A stretch of 6,310 nucleotides of DNA from assembly GCA_023446675.1 (NCBI GenBank), contig JAEXPO010000362.1, positions 1-6,310 of the forward strand. Direction: 5' to 3'. Source of the stretch: Bacillota bacterium. Lineage in GTDB: Bacteria; Bacillota; Clostridia; DSM-8532. The notes under the pieces were generated by a model. It saw only the letters and a program-made list of their open reading frames with translations. It did no database searches and was not told where the DNA came from. Position numbers and translations under genes: made by a program. Positions within the stretch are counted from its first letter, which is position 1, and every line of letters begins with the position of its first letter. Below, piece by piece: positions 1 to 5,945 of the stretch.

Positions 1-498
1 ATTGTGTACCGTGCAACCAAGCTTTTAGACCCCACACGGCCGGTTATCGACACCAGCGGCAATTTTCATGTGGAAACCGATGTGTTTGATGTCCACGATT
101 ACGAGCAGAATCCTGAGCTTTTCAAGGCCCACTACGAGCCCATGAAAAACGGGGGTGAGGCCTTTGTAACCTTTCCCGACAGGCAGAGCTACGCAGGGCA
201 GCCCTATATGGTAAGCGAATACGGCGGTATCTGGTGGAATCCGGGACAGCTTGACGAGGAAGGCTGGGGCTACGGTGGTACGGAAAGCCGGCCAAAAAGC
301 CAGGAGGCTTTTCTGGCCCGGTACGAGGGCCTTACCGGTGCTCTTCTTGACAATCCCTCTATTACCGGGTTTTGCTATACCCAGCTTTACGATGTGGAGC
401 AGGAGGTTAACGGACTTTATACCTATGACAGAAAGGCAAAATTTAAGACGGAGCTGCTTCATGCCATAAATTCCCGGCCTGCTGCCATAGAGGAATAG
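1..498 (+). CDS. Glycoside hydrolase family 2 enzyme, C-terminal part (partial at left edge)
   Basis: This is the 3' end of a family 2 glycoside hydrolase (beta-galactosidase/beta-glucuronidase-like). The frame is open to the first base, so the GTG at 4 is probably an internal valine and not the start. About 165 residues of the TIM-barrel domain remain. The motif VSEYGG (glutamate codon 217-219) matches the catalytic nucleophile region of GH2 enzymes. GFCYTQLYDVEQEVNGLYTYDRK near the C-terminus, seen here around 367-447, is the family's usual end of the barrel. The acid/base glutamate and the N-terminal sugar-binding and immunoglobulin-like domains lie outside the window, so the substrate cannot be read. 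The protein ends soon after the barrel, with no extra C-terminal module. No clear intrinsic terminator follows the TAG stop at 496-498. Family is confident; substrate is unknown. Confidence 0.88.
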   Translation: MVYRATKLLDPTRPVIDTSGNFHVETDVFDVHDYEQNPELFKAHYEPMKNGGEAFVTFPDRQSYAGQPYMVSEYGGIWWNPGQLDEEGWGYGGTESRPKSQEAFLARYEGLTGALLDNPSITGFCYTQLYDVEQEVNGLYTYDRKAKFKTELLHAINSRPAAIEE

Positions 499-552
499 GC
501 AGTCCCCGACATGACGGAAAAGGCTATTGCTTAAAGTTCATTGTCGTATTAT

Positions 553-561
553 TGTTATAAT
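553..561 (+). promoter_or_regulatory. Putative extended -10 promoter upstream of the EamA transporter
   Basis: TGTTATAAT contains a perfect TATAAT (556-561) preceded by TG at 553-554, the extended -10 arrangement. No good TTGACA-like box lies at 16-18 bases, which fits an extended -10 promoter that needs little -35 contact. Transcription would start near 568 and leave a leader of about 108 bases before the ATG at 676. That leader holds an imperfect dyad with arms 623-631 and 644-652 (9 bp, one mismatch), which could be an operator. I recognise no riboswitch in it. The promoter is predicted from sequence alone. Confidence 0.45.
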
Positions 562-675
562 GTTGCTTCTGTTGCAAAAACGAAACATGGACTAGTTATG
601 ATTTTGTAGTTATTGCAGTGGCATTCATGTTACACATAAATCGAAAATGAATCACAGCAGAAACCGGGGGATATT

Positions 676-1581
676 ATGAATAGCAAGACACTGTCGAAGG
701 AACGCAGTGAGCGGGCAAGGGCATGGCTTTTTTTGGCCATAACAGCTATTATGTGGAGTTTGGGCGGGTTATTGATTAAATCGGTCAATGCACATCCTTT
801 GGCTATTTCGGGAATAAGATCCATTATATCCGCCGTTATTATTTTTGCTTATGTTAAAAAGCCTAAATTTACATGGTCATTTGCTCAAGTCGGCGCAGCC
901 CTGGCCTACGCCATGACGGTTATCCTTTTTGTTGTGGCCAACAAGCTGACAACTGCGGCCAACGCCATACTTCTTCAGTATACGGCCCCTGTTTATGTTG
1001 CCCTTCTGGGAGCCTGGCTCCTGAAGGAAAAGGCCAAGCTTCTGGACTGGGTAACCATTGGTGTGGTCATAGGCGGCATGGTTCTGTTTTTCATGGATCA
1101 CCTGGAGACCAGAGGGATACTGGGAAACATTCTCGCCCTTTTAAGCGGCGTGAGCTTCGGCCTTTTTGCAGTGTTTATGCGCATGCAAAAGGACGGCTCT
1201 CCCATTGAGTCCGTCCTTCTGGGCAATATTATTTCAGCGGTTATCGGCCTTCCCTTCCTGGCCTTCGGAGTGCCCGACGCAACCGGCTGGATGTGTCTCA
1301 TCCTTTTAGGGGTGGTCCAGCTGGGCATTCCCTATATTCTCTATTCCTCGGCCATAAAGAAGGCCACCGCGCTGGAAGCAAGCCTCATCCCTGTCCTTGA
1401 GCCTCTTTTAAACCCGCTGTGGGTTTTTCTCCGCATGGGGGAGGCTCCGGGCCTGTATGCCTTTATAGGGGGGCTGGTGGTGCTTCTGGCTGTAACGGCA
1501 AGATGTGTTATTGAAGCACTCAGCTCCGATGCCAGAGGTAAAAGGAAAAAAACTCCGTCAGCAATCAAAAACGCCGTATAA
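676..1581 (+). CDS. EamA/DMT-superfamily membrane transporter
   Basis: This 301-residue integral membrane protein of the drug/metabolite transporter superfamily has two EamA repeats. About ten hydrophobic segments are visible, near residues 16-36, 42-60, 68-88, 94-116, 124-142, 147-168, 178-199, 203-223, 233-251 and 258-280. The stretch TTAANAILLQYTAPVYVALL (92-111) is the hallmark end of the first EamA repeat. The matching region of the second repeat is EASLIPVLEPLLNPLWVFL (234-252). Members export or import small metabolites such as amino acids or their derivatives; nothing here reveals the substrate. The C-terminus is a basic tail (RGKRKK) facing the cytoplasm. The ribosome binding site is weak (GGGGGA, 666-671, four bases from the ATG), but no other start fits the N-terminal helix better. 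The gene appears monocistronic and its last 17 bases overlap the converging hydrogenase-like gene. Confidence 0.9.
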   Translation: MNSKTLSKERSERARAWLFLAITAIMWSLGGLLIKSVNAHPLAISGIRSIISAVIIFAYVKKPKFTWSFAQVGAALAYAMTVILFVVANKLTTAANAILLQYTAPVYVALLGAWLLKEKAKLLDWVTIGVVIGGMVLFFMDHLETRGILGNILALLSGVSFGLFAVFMRMQKDGSPIESVLLGNIISAVIGLPFLAFGVPDATGWMCLILLGVVQLGIPYILYSSAIKKATALEASLIPVLEPLLNPLWVFLRMGEAPGLYAFIGGLVVLLAVTARCVIEALSSDARGKRKKTPSAIKNAV

Positions 1582-2806
1582 AAAAGCTCTTCTCCTCCAA
1601 CAGGGATTCCACCGTATCAAAGCCCAGCTCGTGTAAAAGCTCCAGCACATGGGGATTGTCCAGGGGCGTTTTATAGGCGGCGCTGTCGCCGTATTCGTTG
1701 ACCTGGGCCGTACCCTCATCCGCCTTGATGATGGCCTTGGGGCCGCCTACACAGCCGCCACGGCAGCCCATTCCCTCCATGAAATTAGCCTTGATTCTGC
1801 CTTCGGTCAGATCCTTTAAAAGCTCCTTACAGGCGGGAATGCCATCTGCCTGCATAGCCTTTACAGGGATTGTGCGTTGAGGGGAGAGCCTTTCGAGGGT
1901 GGTTTGAACCGCCTCGCTGACTCCCCCTGTCCGTGCATAAATGCGTCCTGCCCGGGAGGAATGATCCCTGTCGTCCTCGGGAAGCTCCGCGGGATTTAAT
2001 CCGGCAAGGTTAAAAACCTCTTCAATTTCCTTAAAGGTTAAAACATAGTCCACTGCGTCCTTTATGTCCGGCTCCCTGGCCTCGGCCTTTTTGGCTACGC
2101 AGGGGCCAATAAAGACCGTTACGGCCCCCGGCTTAATTTTTTTTATGGCTCTGCCGCAGGCCACCATGGGGGATACCGCCGGAGGCATGTGGGGAATCAG
2201 GTCGTGATAGACCTTTTTTATCATGGCAATCCATATGGGACAGCAGCAGCTTGTAAGCATAAAATCCTTGTCCTCATGGATGGTGCGATCAAATTCAAGG
2301 GCCTCCTTAAGCGTCAGAATATCCGCAAAAAGGGCCACCTCCACCATACCGGTAAAGCCAAGGGCTTTGAAGGCGGAACGGAGCTTTCCGGCCGTCACCT
2401 GGCTTGTGAACTGGCCGTTAAAGGCAGGGGCGATAAGTGCATATACCGGCTTTTCGCCTGCGTTTAAAAGCTCAAGAATGGGCAGCAGCTCTTTTCTTTC
2501 AGATAGGGCTCCGTTGCGGCACAGATCAAGGCAGCGGGAACAGCCGCTGCACCGGTCGTTATCAACGGTGACAACCTCACCCTCACGGTGAATGGCTGAA
2601 AAAAGACATTCCTTCTCACAGACTTTTTCTTCCGGGCCGCAAAGGCAATCGCCTATTTGAATAATAGGAGGCTTGCTCCCGGGGTTTAAAAGACATTCCA
2701 GATGATGGGGATCCGGGGAGATGCCTCCGTTTTGAATTTCCTCGTTCAGGCGGTTTGATAATGAGGCTTTGATAAGTCTTTCATAAAGCGCTGCAAATGT
2801 TTCCAA
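1565..2806 (-). CDS. [FeFe]-hydrogenase-like iron-sulfur protein with variant H-cluster motifs
   Basis: This is a 413-residue soluble protein. An N-terminal ferredoxin-like part has two cysteine sets: C54, C56, C63, C67 (CxCx6CxxxC, atypical) and C86, C89, C92, C96 (CxxCxxCxxxC, a standard [4Fe-4S] motif). The [Fe] hydrogenase large-subunit domain follows. Its three signatures are TSCCCPIW (185-192), IGPCVAKKAEA (233-243) and EGMGCRGGCVGGP (344-356), so the expected H-cluster ligands C189, C236, C348 and C352 are all present. Compared with the usual TSCCPxW and MPC, there is one extra cysteine and the methionine is a glycine. Known relatives reduce protons or oxidise H2 with ferredoxin, and some act as H2 sensors; which applies here is open. 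There is no PAS domain, kinase or NADH module. HydE, HydF and HydG maturases, needed for the H-cluster, are not in the window. The start is TTG, supported by a strong ribosome binding site. It is convergent with the transporter and divergent from the methyltransferase. Confidence 0.87.
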   Translation of the reverse strand: METFAALYERLIKASLSNRLNEEIQNGGISPDPHHLECLLNPGSKPPIIQIGDCLCGPEEKVCEKECLFSAIHREGEVVTVDNDRCSGCSRCLDLCRNGALSERKELLPILELLNAGEKPVYALIAPAFNGQFTSQVTAGKLRSAFKALGFTGMVEVALFADILTLKEALEFDRTIHEDKDFMLTSCCCPIWIAMIKKVYHDLIPHMPPAVSPMVACGRAIKKIKPGAVTVFIGPCVAKKAEAREPDIKDAVDYVLTFKEIEEVFNLAGLNPAELPEDDRDHSSRAGRIYARTGGVSEAVQTTLERLSPQRTIPVKAMQADGIPACKELLKDLTEGRIKANFMEGMGCRGGCVGGPKAIIKADEGTAQVNEYGDSAAYKTPLDNPHVLELLHELGFDTVESLLEEKSFFIRRF

Positions 2807-2818
2807 TGGATTACCTCC
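2804..2818 (-). promoter_or_regulatory. Ribosome binding site and TTG start of the hydrogenase-like gene
   Basis: On the minus strand, GGAGGT (complement of 2813-2818) lies six bases before a TTG codon (complement of 2804-2806). No in-frame ATG occurs until residue 154, well past the ferredoxin-like cysteines, so TTG is the only start that keeps the N-terminal domain. A TTG start suggests modest translation. Confidence 0.85.
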
Positions 2819-2912
2819 GACTCAATTCTTCTTACATAGAGTTTACCGCAATAAGATAAAAATGCAAAAAGGATCTTGAAGGAGGAATATTGGTGGTTAC
2901 TTCAAAGTGCAA

Positions 2913-2942
2913 TTGACAGTTGAGTGTTCGTTCAACTATAAT
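2913..2942 (+). promoter_or_regulatory. Consensus sigma-A promoter of the methyltransferase gene
   Basis: A perfect -35 box TTGACA (2913-2918) and a perfect -10 box TATAAT (2937-2942) are separated by 18 bases. Transcription would begin near 2949, about 43 bases before the ATG at 2992. Two palindromes overlap the spacer and the start region (separate entries), so this strong promoter is probably held down by a repressor. Both boxes are read directly from the sequence; promoter activity is inferred. Confidence 0.8.
2918..2937. promoter_or_regulatory. Palindromic operator candidate O1, inside the promoter spacer
   Basis: AGTTGA (2918-2923) and its reverse complement TCAACT (2932-2937) enclose eight bases, giving a 20-bp imperfect palindrome. 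It runs from the last base of the -35 box to the first base of the -10 box. A dimeric repressor bound here would block RNA polymerase directly. The shape is typical of TetR-, MarR- or ArsR-type operators. No gene of these families is in the window. Confidence 0.6.
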
Positions 2943-2947
2943 AACAG

Positions 2948-2963
2948 TTGAATAGATATTCAA
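2948..2963. promoter_or_regulatory. Palindromic operator candidate O2, at the transcription start
   Basis: TTGAATAGATATTCAA is a 16-bp palindrome with perfect 7-base arms around a two-base centre. It lies just downstream of the -10 box, over the expected transcription start. Its outer bases TTGA-N8-TCAA match those of O1, and the two centres are 28 bp apart. The pair therefore looks like two sites for the same dimeric regulator. The 7-2-7 form resembles ArsR/SmtB-type sites from general knowledge, but this is not proof of the regulator class. Confidence 0.6.
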
Positions 2964-2991
2964 TTTAATAACTGGAAGCCGAGGTATCGCT

Positions 2992-3600
2992 ATGCTAAAC
3001 CGGAATGAAAAACGGTCCATTAAAAGCTACGATAAAAAAGCGGATAATTATGAGGCTACTTTTGATGGAAAATTTACTCTTTCCTTTAATGAGAAGCTTT
3101 TTGAAAAGGTAGAAATTCCTCCCCGGGGCGCCCTGCTTGATGTGGCCTGCGGAAACGGCAGGCTCTTAAAAATGCTTTCGCGAAAGTTTGAATTTAACGG
3201 CTTCGGCGTTGATATATCGTCTGAAATGGTAGCCAATGCTTCAAGACAGAACCCGGGCATGATTTTTAAAAATGCTGCCTGCAACAGGCTTCCCTTTACC
3301 GACAATTTTTTTGATGTCCTCACGGTATGCACCGCACTTCATCATTTTCCCGACACTGATGGATTTGCAAAGGAAGCACTAAGGGTTTTAAAGCCCAATG
3401 GCATGCTCTATGTGTGCGAGGTTTATTATCCCTCTCCCATACGCGTTCTTCTAAATCCCTTTTTGTTTTTATCCATGGCCGGAGATGTCAGGTTTTATTC
3501 CGAGAATGAACTGATACAGCTTTTTCAACGGGCAGGTTTTGGCGAGGTGCTTACGCAGAGGAAGGGAAAAGCGCAGATAATTCAGGGAAGAAAGAGTTAG
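2992..3600 (+). CDS. Class I SAM-dependent methyltransferase (UbiE/Methyltransf_11-like)
   Basis: This is a 202-residue cytoplasmic methyltransferase with the Rossmann-like class I fold. Motif I is LLDVACGNGR (48-57), which binds S-adenosylmethionine. The acidic residue that contacts the ribose hydroxyls is D74 in GVDIS. The FFDVLTVCTALHHF stretch (106-119) and LRVLKPNGMLYVCEV (130-144) are motifs II and III of the UbiE-like group. The C-terminal part (FYSENELIQLFQRAGF) is the usual small cap that ends this family. The substrate cannot be inferred; the group includes enzymes acting on quinones, lipids, small metabolites and metalloids. The ATG at 2992 has GAGGT six bases before it. The gene has its own strong, probably repressed promoter, which suggests an inducible function. 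The 96-base gap to the next gene leaves co-transcription uncertain. Confidence 0.88.
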   Translation: MLNRNEKRSIKSYDKKADNYEATFDGKFTLSFNEKLFEKVEIPPRGALLDVACGNGRLLKMLSRKFEFNGFGVDISSEMVANASRQNPGMIFKNAACNRLPFTDNFFDVLTVCTALHHFPDTDGFAKEALRVLKPNGMLYVCEVYYPSPIRVLLNPFLFLSMAGDVRFYSENELIQLFQRAGFGEVLTQRKGKAQIIQGRKS

Positions 3601-3617
3601 TTTAATCTAATTATTTC

Positions 3618-3649
3618 TTGACATGGCAGGAGGATAAGCGCACTATAAA
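3618..3649 (+). promoter_or_regulatory. Possible long-spacer promoter before the membrane protein gene
   Basis: TTGACA (3618-3623) and TATAAA (3644-3649) are separated by 20 bases, longer than the usual 16-18. Spacers of 19-20 bases are known for promoters remodelled by MerR-type activators, but I see no clear dyad in this one. An AGGAGG (3628-3633) within the spacer has no usable start codon after it. The promoter would give a leader of about 40 bases before the ATG at 3697. Moderate to low confidence because of the spacing. Confidence 0.35.
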
Positions 3650-3696
3650 AGAAAGAAAAAACTCCAAATTCATCCGTAAAAAGGAATGAGGCTGCT

Positions 3697-4359
3697 ATGG
3701 ATATACTTTTAGGGCTTATTGGGTTGGCAGGAGGCCTTTTGTGCGCTGCTGCGGATATATTGCTGGATTTAAAGGGACCTGACAATAAAAAAATAGGCAG
3801 GTTCAGTATTATGGACAGCAACTGGGTGAAGATGGCTTACTGGCGCTTTCCGGCGTCCATTGTTCTGGCGGCGGCCAGTGTTCCCATGTATTATATGGGG
3901 CTTTACGCCATGAAAAATCAGCTCCAGGGTTCAAGTCCCCTTCTGGCAAACCTTTTTTGGCTTTCCAGTACCATCGGCGCATTGGGAGGGCTTTTCATTC
4001 ACGCTACTCTGTGTTATTTTCCTATGATTTACAAAAACCTCCATGAAAAAAATCAGGCTCAGGCGGCAGAAGAAATTATTGAAGATATCTTTCAGGGAAT
4101 AAAAATACCCTTTATTGTCCTGTTTCTGCTTTTAACGGTAGTCCCCTCGGTTATTATGATAATCGCCGTGTTAAGAGGCGTTTTACATATCCCTTATGTC
4201 TTTCTTGTCCTAAACCCTTTAGGTTTAACTCTAATTGGCATTACGCTCAGGAAAATATCACCCCGCTATTTTTCCGATCTGCCGGGTATATGCATGCCAA
4301 GCCTTGGCCTTGGAATGATTGGCCTGGCCTCTGCCCTCAGTGCCGCCGGAATCCTGTAA
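3697..4359 (+). CDS. Six-helix integral membrane protein of unknown function (possibly DUF6796)
   Basis: This 220-residue hydrophobic protein has about six membrane segments, near residues 3-22, 50-72, 84-110, 136-159, 165-184 and 200-219. A charged, probably cytoplasmic or surface loop (KNLHEKNQAQAAEEIIEDIF, 113-132) separates the two halves. Another polar loop (23-49) holds DLKGPDNKKIGRF. From memory it resembles clostridial proteins labelled DUF6796, but no catalytic or transport motif lets me assign a role. The start is supported by GAGG (3688-3691) five bases before the ATG. The N-terminus is a membrane helix and may act as an uncleaved signal anchor. The gene lies between the methyltransferase and the AraC gene, each of which has its own promoter, so it may be a single-gene unit or read through from the methyltransferase. 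Confidence 0.75.
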   Translation: MDILLGLIGLAGGLLCAAADILLDLKGPDNKKIGRFSIMDSNWVKMAYWRFPASIVLAAASVPMYYMGLYAMKNQLQGSSPLLANLFWLSSTIGALGGLFIHATLCYFPMIYKNLHEKNQAQAAEEIIEDIFQGIKIPFIVLFLLLTVVPSVIMIIAVLRGVLHIPYVFLVLNPLGLTLIGITLRKISPRYFSDLPGICMPSLGLGMIGLASALSAAGIL

Positions 4360-4377
4360 TCGGCGCTAAATTAAGGT

Positions 4378-4407
4378 TGGACAATTTGGATCCCTTACCG
4401 TTATAAT
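4378..4407 (+). promoter_or_regulatory. Sigma-A promoter of the AraC regulator/transglutaminase pair
   Basis: TGGACA (4378-4383, five of six consensus bases) and a perfect TATAAT (4402-4407) are separated by 18 bases. Transcription would start near 4414, leaving a leader of about 27 bases. That leader carries a strong ribosome binding site, AGGAGGG (4428-4434), six bases before the ATG at 4441. The promoter lies wholly between the membrane protein stop (4359) and the regulator start. Confidence 0.7.
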
Positions 4408-4440
4408 GCAAGAAAGTACGGAGGGCAAGGAGGGAAGTTT

Positions 4441-5199
4441 ATGATGCTGCTTTATGGCGCTGAGGATCATCTTATGACGGTAACCGACACTATAAACGCC
4501 GACTTGCATCGCCATTCCTTTATTCAGGTTTCCGTTGCTCTTGATTCGTCTTTTCACATAGCTGTTGGCGGCAATGGCTTCTTCAGTGAGGGCATTGTCA
4601 TCAACTCCAATGTGGCCCATCGACTGGATGGCCTGAAAAAGCGGATGCTGCTGTTATTGATATGCAATACCTCCCAGCTGGCCCAGGCCTTTAAAAAAAA
4701 GCTGGACGGACAGCCCTTTTACCTTCTTTCATCCCGTGAGGTTAAAGCCCTTTCGGTTCATATTCTTGACGGCTGCAAAGCTATCACCGATGCTGAAAGC
4801 TACTCGCCCTTTCTCGGACATTTGCTTAAGCTCCTGGCTGTAAGCTATGAGGAACCGGTAATTACCGACTCCAGGGTTGCAGAGGTTATAAGGATAATCA
4901 GGAAATGCAGCTCCGACGAGCATGGCATAGATAAGCTGGCAGAACAGATGCATTTGTCTCCAAGCCGGCTTTCCCATCTTTTTAAAAAAAATACAGGCAT
5001 GGCCTTAAGCGGGTATTTGCTTATGCATAAGCTTCAAAAAGCGGTTTATCTTGTGTTTAGCGGAAAAACGATTACGGAGGCCGCCCTGTCCGCCGGCTTT
5101 GACAGCCCGTCACATCTTGCGGCCGTGAGCAAAAGCCGGTTAGGGATGTCGGCCAGGGATATCAGCAAAGACAGCGTTTTTTTGAAAGTTTCCCATTAG
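4441..5199 (+). CDS. AraC/XylS-family transcriptional regulator
   Basis: This 252-residue regulator has an N-terminal cupin-like sensing domain and a C-terminal AraC DNA-binding domain. The sensing part shows DLHRHSFIQVSVAL (21-34) and FFSEGIVINSNVAHRL (47-62), the usual His-rich strand and GxxxxxxxxxxH pattern of AraC_binding domains. The DNA-binding part spans about 145-240. Its first helix-turn-helix is IDKLAEQMHLSPSRLSHLFK (163-182) and the second is ITEAALSAGFDSPSHLAAVS (211-230). The usual FxRxFK after the second helix is altered to LAAVSKSRLG, so the recognition region is somewhat diverged. The ligand is unknown; the small cupin suggests a small molecule. ATG codons at 4441 and 4444 are adjacent and either may be used. 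The transglutaminase-like gene starts 36 bases after the stop and is the most likely partner or target. Confidence 0.88.
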   Translation: MMLLYGAEDHLMTVTDTINADLHRHSFIQVSVALDSSFHIAVGGNGFFSEGIVINSNVAHRLDGLKKRMLLLLICNTSQLAQAFKKKLDGQPFYLLSSREVKALSVHILDGCKAITDAESYSPFLGHLLKLLAVSYEEPVITDSRVAEVIRIIRKCSSDEHGIDKLAEQMHLSPSRLSHLFKKNTGMALSGYLLMHKLQKAVYLVFSGKTITEAALSAGFDSPSHLAAVSKSRLGMSARDISKDSVFLKVSH

Positions 5200-5207
5200 T
5201 CTTTCAA
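5182..5207. repeat. Inverted repeat across the stop codon of the AraC gene
   Basis: TTGAAAG (5182-5188) and CTTTCAA (5201-5207) are perfect complements separated by 12 bases that contain the TAG stop (5197-5199). The stem would be AT-rich with no T-run after it, so it is a poor terminator. It could be a regulatory dyad or a weak RNA hairpin in the AraC-transglutaminase message. Confidence 0.45.
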
Positions 5208-5221
5208 CGTATAGTTATAGC

Positions 5222-5228
5222 AGGAGGT
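5222..5228 (+). promoter_or_regulatory. Ribosome binding site that fixes the transglutaminase-like start at 5236
   Basis: AGGAGGT lies seven bases before the ATG at 5236. An in-frame GTG at 5227 overlaps this site and so cannot be the start; the ATG is chosen. Confidence 0.85.
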
Positions 5229-5235
5229 GGAACCA

Positions 5236-5940
5236 ATGAAAAATTACCTTTTGGAAACCCCGCTGCTAAACTTTACGGATCCGGTTATTCAAAGCCTGAT
5301 TGACAGTAAAAACTGGAAGGGCTTGGACGAGAAAAACAGAATTCTTTCCATTTACAATTATGTGAGAGATGACATTGCTTTCGGCTATAACCAGGAGGAT
5401 GGCATTCCTGCTTCCCGGGTGCTGGAGGACGGCTATGGCCAGTGCAACACCAAAGGCGTGCTTTTTATGGCCTTGTTAAGAGGTGTGGGCATACCCTGCC
5501 GCATCCATGGCTTTACCATTGACAAGAAGCTTCAAAAGGGTGCATTGAAGGGACTTTATTACCTTCTGTCACCCGGAGAAATCCTTCACAGCTGGGTTGA
5601 GGTGTATTTTGAAAACCGGTGGATGAATCTGGAGGGCTTTATTCTGGACGTCCCTTATTTAACAAAGCTTCAAAAGAAGTTCAAGGATTGCAGGGGTTCC
5701 TTTTGCGGCTATGGTGTGGCGACCGATAATTTTCAAAACCCGGCGATTTATTGGGATCAAAACGATACCTATATCCAAAAAGAAGGGATTGTACGGGATT
5801 TGGGCATTTTTGAAAGCGCCGACAGCTTTTTTGCCATGCACCGCCAAAAGCTGGGGAAGCTGCCTGAGCTGCTGTACAGGAACCTTATTCGCCATTTGAT
5901 GAACAGAAACATAAGGAAAATACGGGACGAAGCCCTTTAA
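5236..5940 (+). CDS. Transglutaminase-like (papain-fold) superfamily protein
   Basis: This 234-residue protein has a transglutaminase core. The catalytic cysteine region is EDGYGQCNTKGVLFMALLRG (64-83, Cys70), followed by GIPCRIHGF (85-93). The histidine region is ILHSWVEVYFENRWMNLEG (116-134, His118). The usual third residue, an Asp in a WxxxDPT-like strand, is not obvious; Glu133 or Asp138 in NLEGFILD are candidates. Bacterial members act as peptidases, amidases or cross-linking enzymes, and some are inactive scaffolds; the substrate is not evident. No signal peptide or membrane segment is seen, so it should be cytoplasmic. The C-terminus (about 205-234) is basic and helical. It follows the AraC gene by 36 bases with no clear promoter between, so it is probably in the same transcript. 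Its TAA stop at 5938-5940 directly abuts the tandem repeat region. Confidence 0.85.
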   Translation: MKNYLLETPLLNFTDPVIQSLIDSKNWKGLDEKNRILSIYNYVRDDIAFGYNQEDGIPASRVLEDGYGQCNTKGVLFMALLRGVGIPCRIHGFTIDKKLQKGALKGLYYLLSPGEILHSWVEVYFENRWMNLEGFILDVPYLTKLQKKFKDCRGSFCGYGVATDNFQNPAIYWDQNDTYIQKEGIVRDLGIFESADSFFAMHRQKLGKLPELLYRNLIRHLMNRNIRKIRDEAL

Positions 5941-5945
5941 AGCTG

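Noticed and set aside
25..462. Long minus-strand open frame opposite the GH2 gene
   Set aside because: It is the shadow of a clearly conserved GH2 domain on the plus strand and has no recognisable domain itself.
613..640. Second possible promoter for the transporter (TTGCAG, 16 bases, CATAAA)
   Set aside because: Both boxes match poorly and the extended -10 site at 553-561 is better.
499..675. Riboswitch in the leader of the transporter gene
   Set aside because: No conserved riboswitch core or terminator/antiterminator pair is visible, only a short imperfect dyad.
2840..2867. Possible minus-strand promoter for the hydrogenase gene (TTGCAT, 16 bases, TAAACT)
   Set aside because: Only three and four of six consensus bases match; too weak to list as a feature, though some promoter must lie in this gap.
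5182..5207. Intrinsic terminator after the AraC gene
   Set aside because: The stem is AT-rich, the loop is 12 bases and no T-run follows; listed only as an inverted repeat.
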